The notes under the pieces: generated by a model | Told to the model about the DNA's origin: nothing | Seen by the model: only the letters and a program-made list of their open reading frames with translations | Databases searched by the model: none | Assembly (NCBI GenBank): GCA_019418625.1 | Contig: DYBL01000096.1 | Coordinates: 1 to 41,762 of the forward strand | DNA: 41,762 bases | Source of the DNA: Clostridiales bacterium | Lineage (GTDB): Bacteria; Bacillota; Clostridia; Oscillospirales; Oscillospiraceae | Reading direction: 5' to 3' | Translations under genes and position numbers: made by a program | Shown: in pieces, positions 41,108 to 41,762 of the stretch | Position numbering within the stretch: position 1 is the first letter of the stretch | How the letters are laid out: each line of letters opens with the position of its first letter

Positions 41108-41762
41108 CTATGCCAGCACATACCCGGCCAGCAGCCAGCCCAACAGTCCCGAGAGCAGGCCGTGGACGGCCTTGCCCGCTGCGGCGCGGCCCATGGAAAG
41201 ACCGCTCTTTTCCACCACAGCTGCCGTCTGACACAGTACGGAGAGCCCGCCCCAGCCGGACATGGCGGCGGCCAGGGAAAAGCCCATGCGGTCCGGCGTC
41301 AGCAGCGGCGTCAGGGAAAAAAGCTCCGTGATGCCCACGGCTGCCGTGCCAGCCAGGCCGCCCAGGGTGAGCAGCGGCCGGGAGAGCACATAGAAGAACA
41401 CCACAAAGGCGCAGACGGACAAAATGGCCCCCAGCCCCTCCCGGACGGACTGCACCAGGGCGGAGGAAAAGGAGATATCCTGTGAAGCGGATCGCCTTTT
41501 CACATACTGATGTCCAAAAGAAACACCGTGCCCCCGGAAGAGGAGACCCGTCAAAAGCGCGCAGAGCACGTGGATGAGCCAAAGCCACACGCCGGTCCGC
41601 ACGGAGCCGAACACGCCCACGCCCAAAACGCTGATGAGAAAGACCGGATTGGAGTTGTTGGCAAAGCAGAGGAGCCGCTCCGCCTCCTCCCGGCTGAGAG
41701 AGCCGGCGGTGTACAGCTCCGCCGCCGTCCGGGCCCCCACCGGGTAGCCGCCCGCAAGACCC
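41108..41762 (-). CDS. ylbJ: YlbJ-like sporulation integral membrane protein (Gate/nucleoside-recognition domain), partial
   Basis: About 218 residues are visible; the reading frame stays open to the window edge, so the N-terminal half is missing. The start of the visible part (GLAGGYPVGARTAAELY, then LSREEAERLLCFANNSNPVF) is the conserved Gate-domain segment of YlbJ and related spore-maturation proteins, followed by about five more membrane helices. YlbJ is needed for sporulation in Bacillus, and its transported or sensed molecule is not established. The GTG at 41740 should not be used as the start. It converges on the nucleoside importer. Confidence 0.85.
   Translation of the reverse strand, partial: GLAGGYPVGARTAAELYTAGSLSREEAERLLCFANNSNPVFLISVLGVGVFGSVRTGVWLWLIHVLCALLTGLLFRGHGVSFGHQYVKRRSASQDISFSSALVQSVREGLGAILSVCAFVVFFYVLSRPLLTLGGLAGTAAVGITELFSLTPLLTPDRMGFSLAAAMSGWGGLSVLCQTAAVVEKSGLSMGRAAAGKAVHGLLSGLLGWLLAGYVLA

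Noticed and set aside
41738..41740. GTG as the start of the ylbJ-like gene
   Set aside because: The frame stays open to the window edge and the residues before the GTG (GLAGGYP) belong to the conserved family segment, so the gene is truncated by the window.

Overview
The window looks like part of a chromosome from a GC-rich, anaerobic, spore-lineage Firmicute of the gut Clostridia, most like Oscillospiraceae. The signs are strong AGGAGG ribosome sites, intrinsic terminators after most operons, a reverse-type rubrerythrin, a sporulation-type YlbJ homologue, a DUF2975/XRE pair, SLH-domain secretion, and carbon catabolism based on CoA-transferases and decarboxylation. No tRNA, rRNA, CRISPR array or insertion sequence was recognised. 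Several promoters share an extended -10 (TGGTATACT).

Region 1 (1-11.8 kb) is a catabolic island for dicarboxylate or hydroxy-acid substrates. It holds the 3' end of a type III (CaiB-like) CoA-transferase, an HMG-CoA-lyase family enzyme, a sigma54 activator with a PrpR-type sensor domain, and two nearly identical tandem DASS dicarboxylate transporters. Each transporter has its own -24/-12 sigma54 promoter. Next come a LysR regulator divergent from a LarA-family 2-hydroxyacid racemase plus malic enzyme, and a lone FabZ-like dehydratase divergent from an IclR regulator. The simplest model is uptake, CoA activation or epimerisation, then cleavage or decarboxylation to pyruvate and acetyl units, under several regulators.

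Region 2 (11.8-22.1 kb) holds small membrane and regulatory genes: a minus-strand DUF2975-XRE-DUF4173-hypothetical group, a candidate trans-acting sRNA, a MarR-controlled heterodimeric ABC exporter with one degenerate ATPase site, a YitT protein, an XRE/membrane gene split by an in-frame TGA, and a GNAT acetyltransferase.

Region 3 (22.1-31.1 kb) is mostly housekeeping and stress: ftsH, an rlmB-type rRNA methyltransferase, a protein with the layout of a P1B-type ATPase but without its catalytic motifs, an EF-G paralogue whose 3' end is copied into a 200-bp tandem repeat, and a reverse rubrerythrin.

Region 4 (31.1-41.8 kb) starts with a small AT-rich patch (hypothetical gene and XRE regulator), followed by a HAD phosphatase and a secreted SLH/trypsin-like protease. 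It then holds a nucleoside salvage block (deoC, deoD, and a BMP-type ABC importer of lipoprotein, ATPase and two permeases). It ends in a partial ylbJ-like gene on the minus strand.
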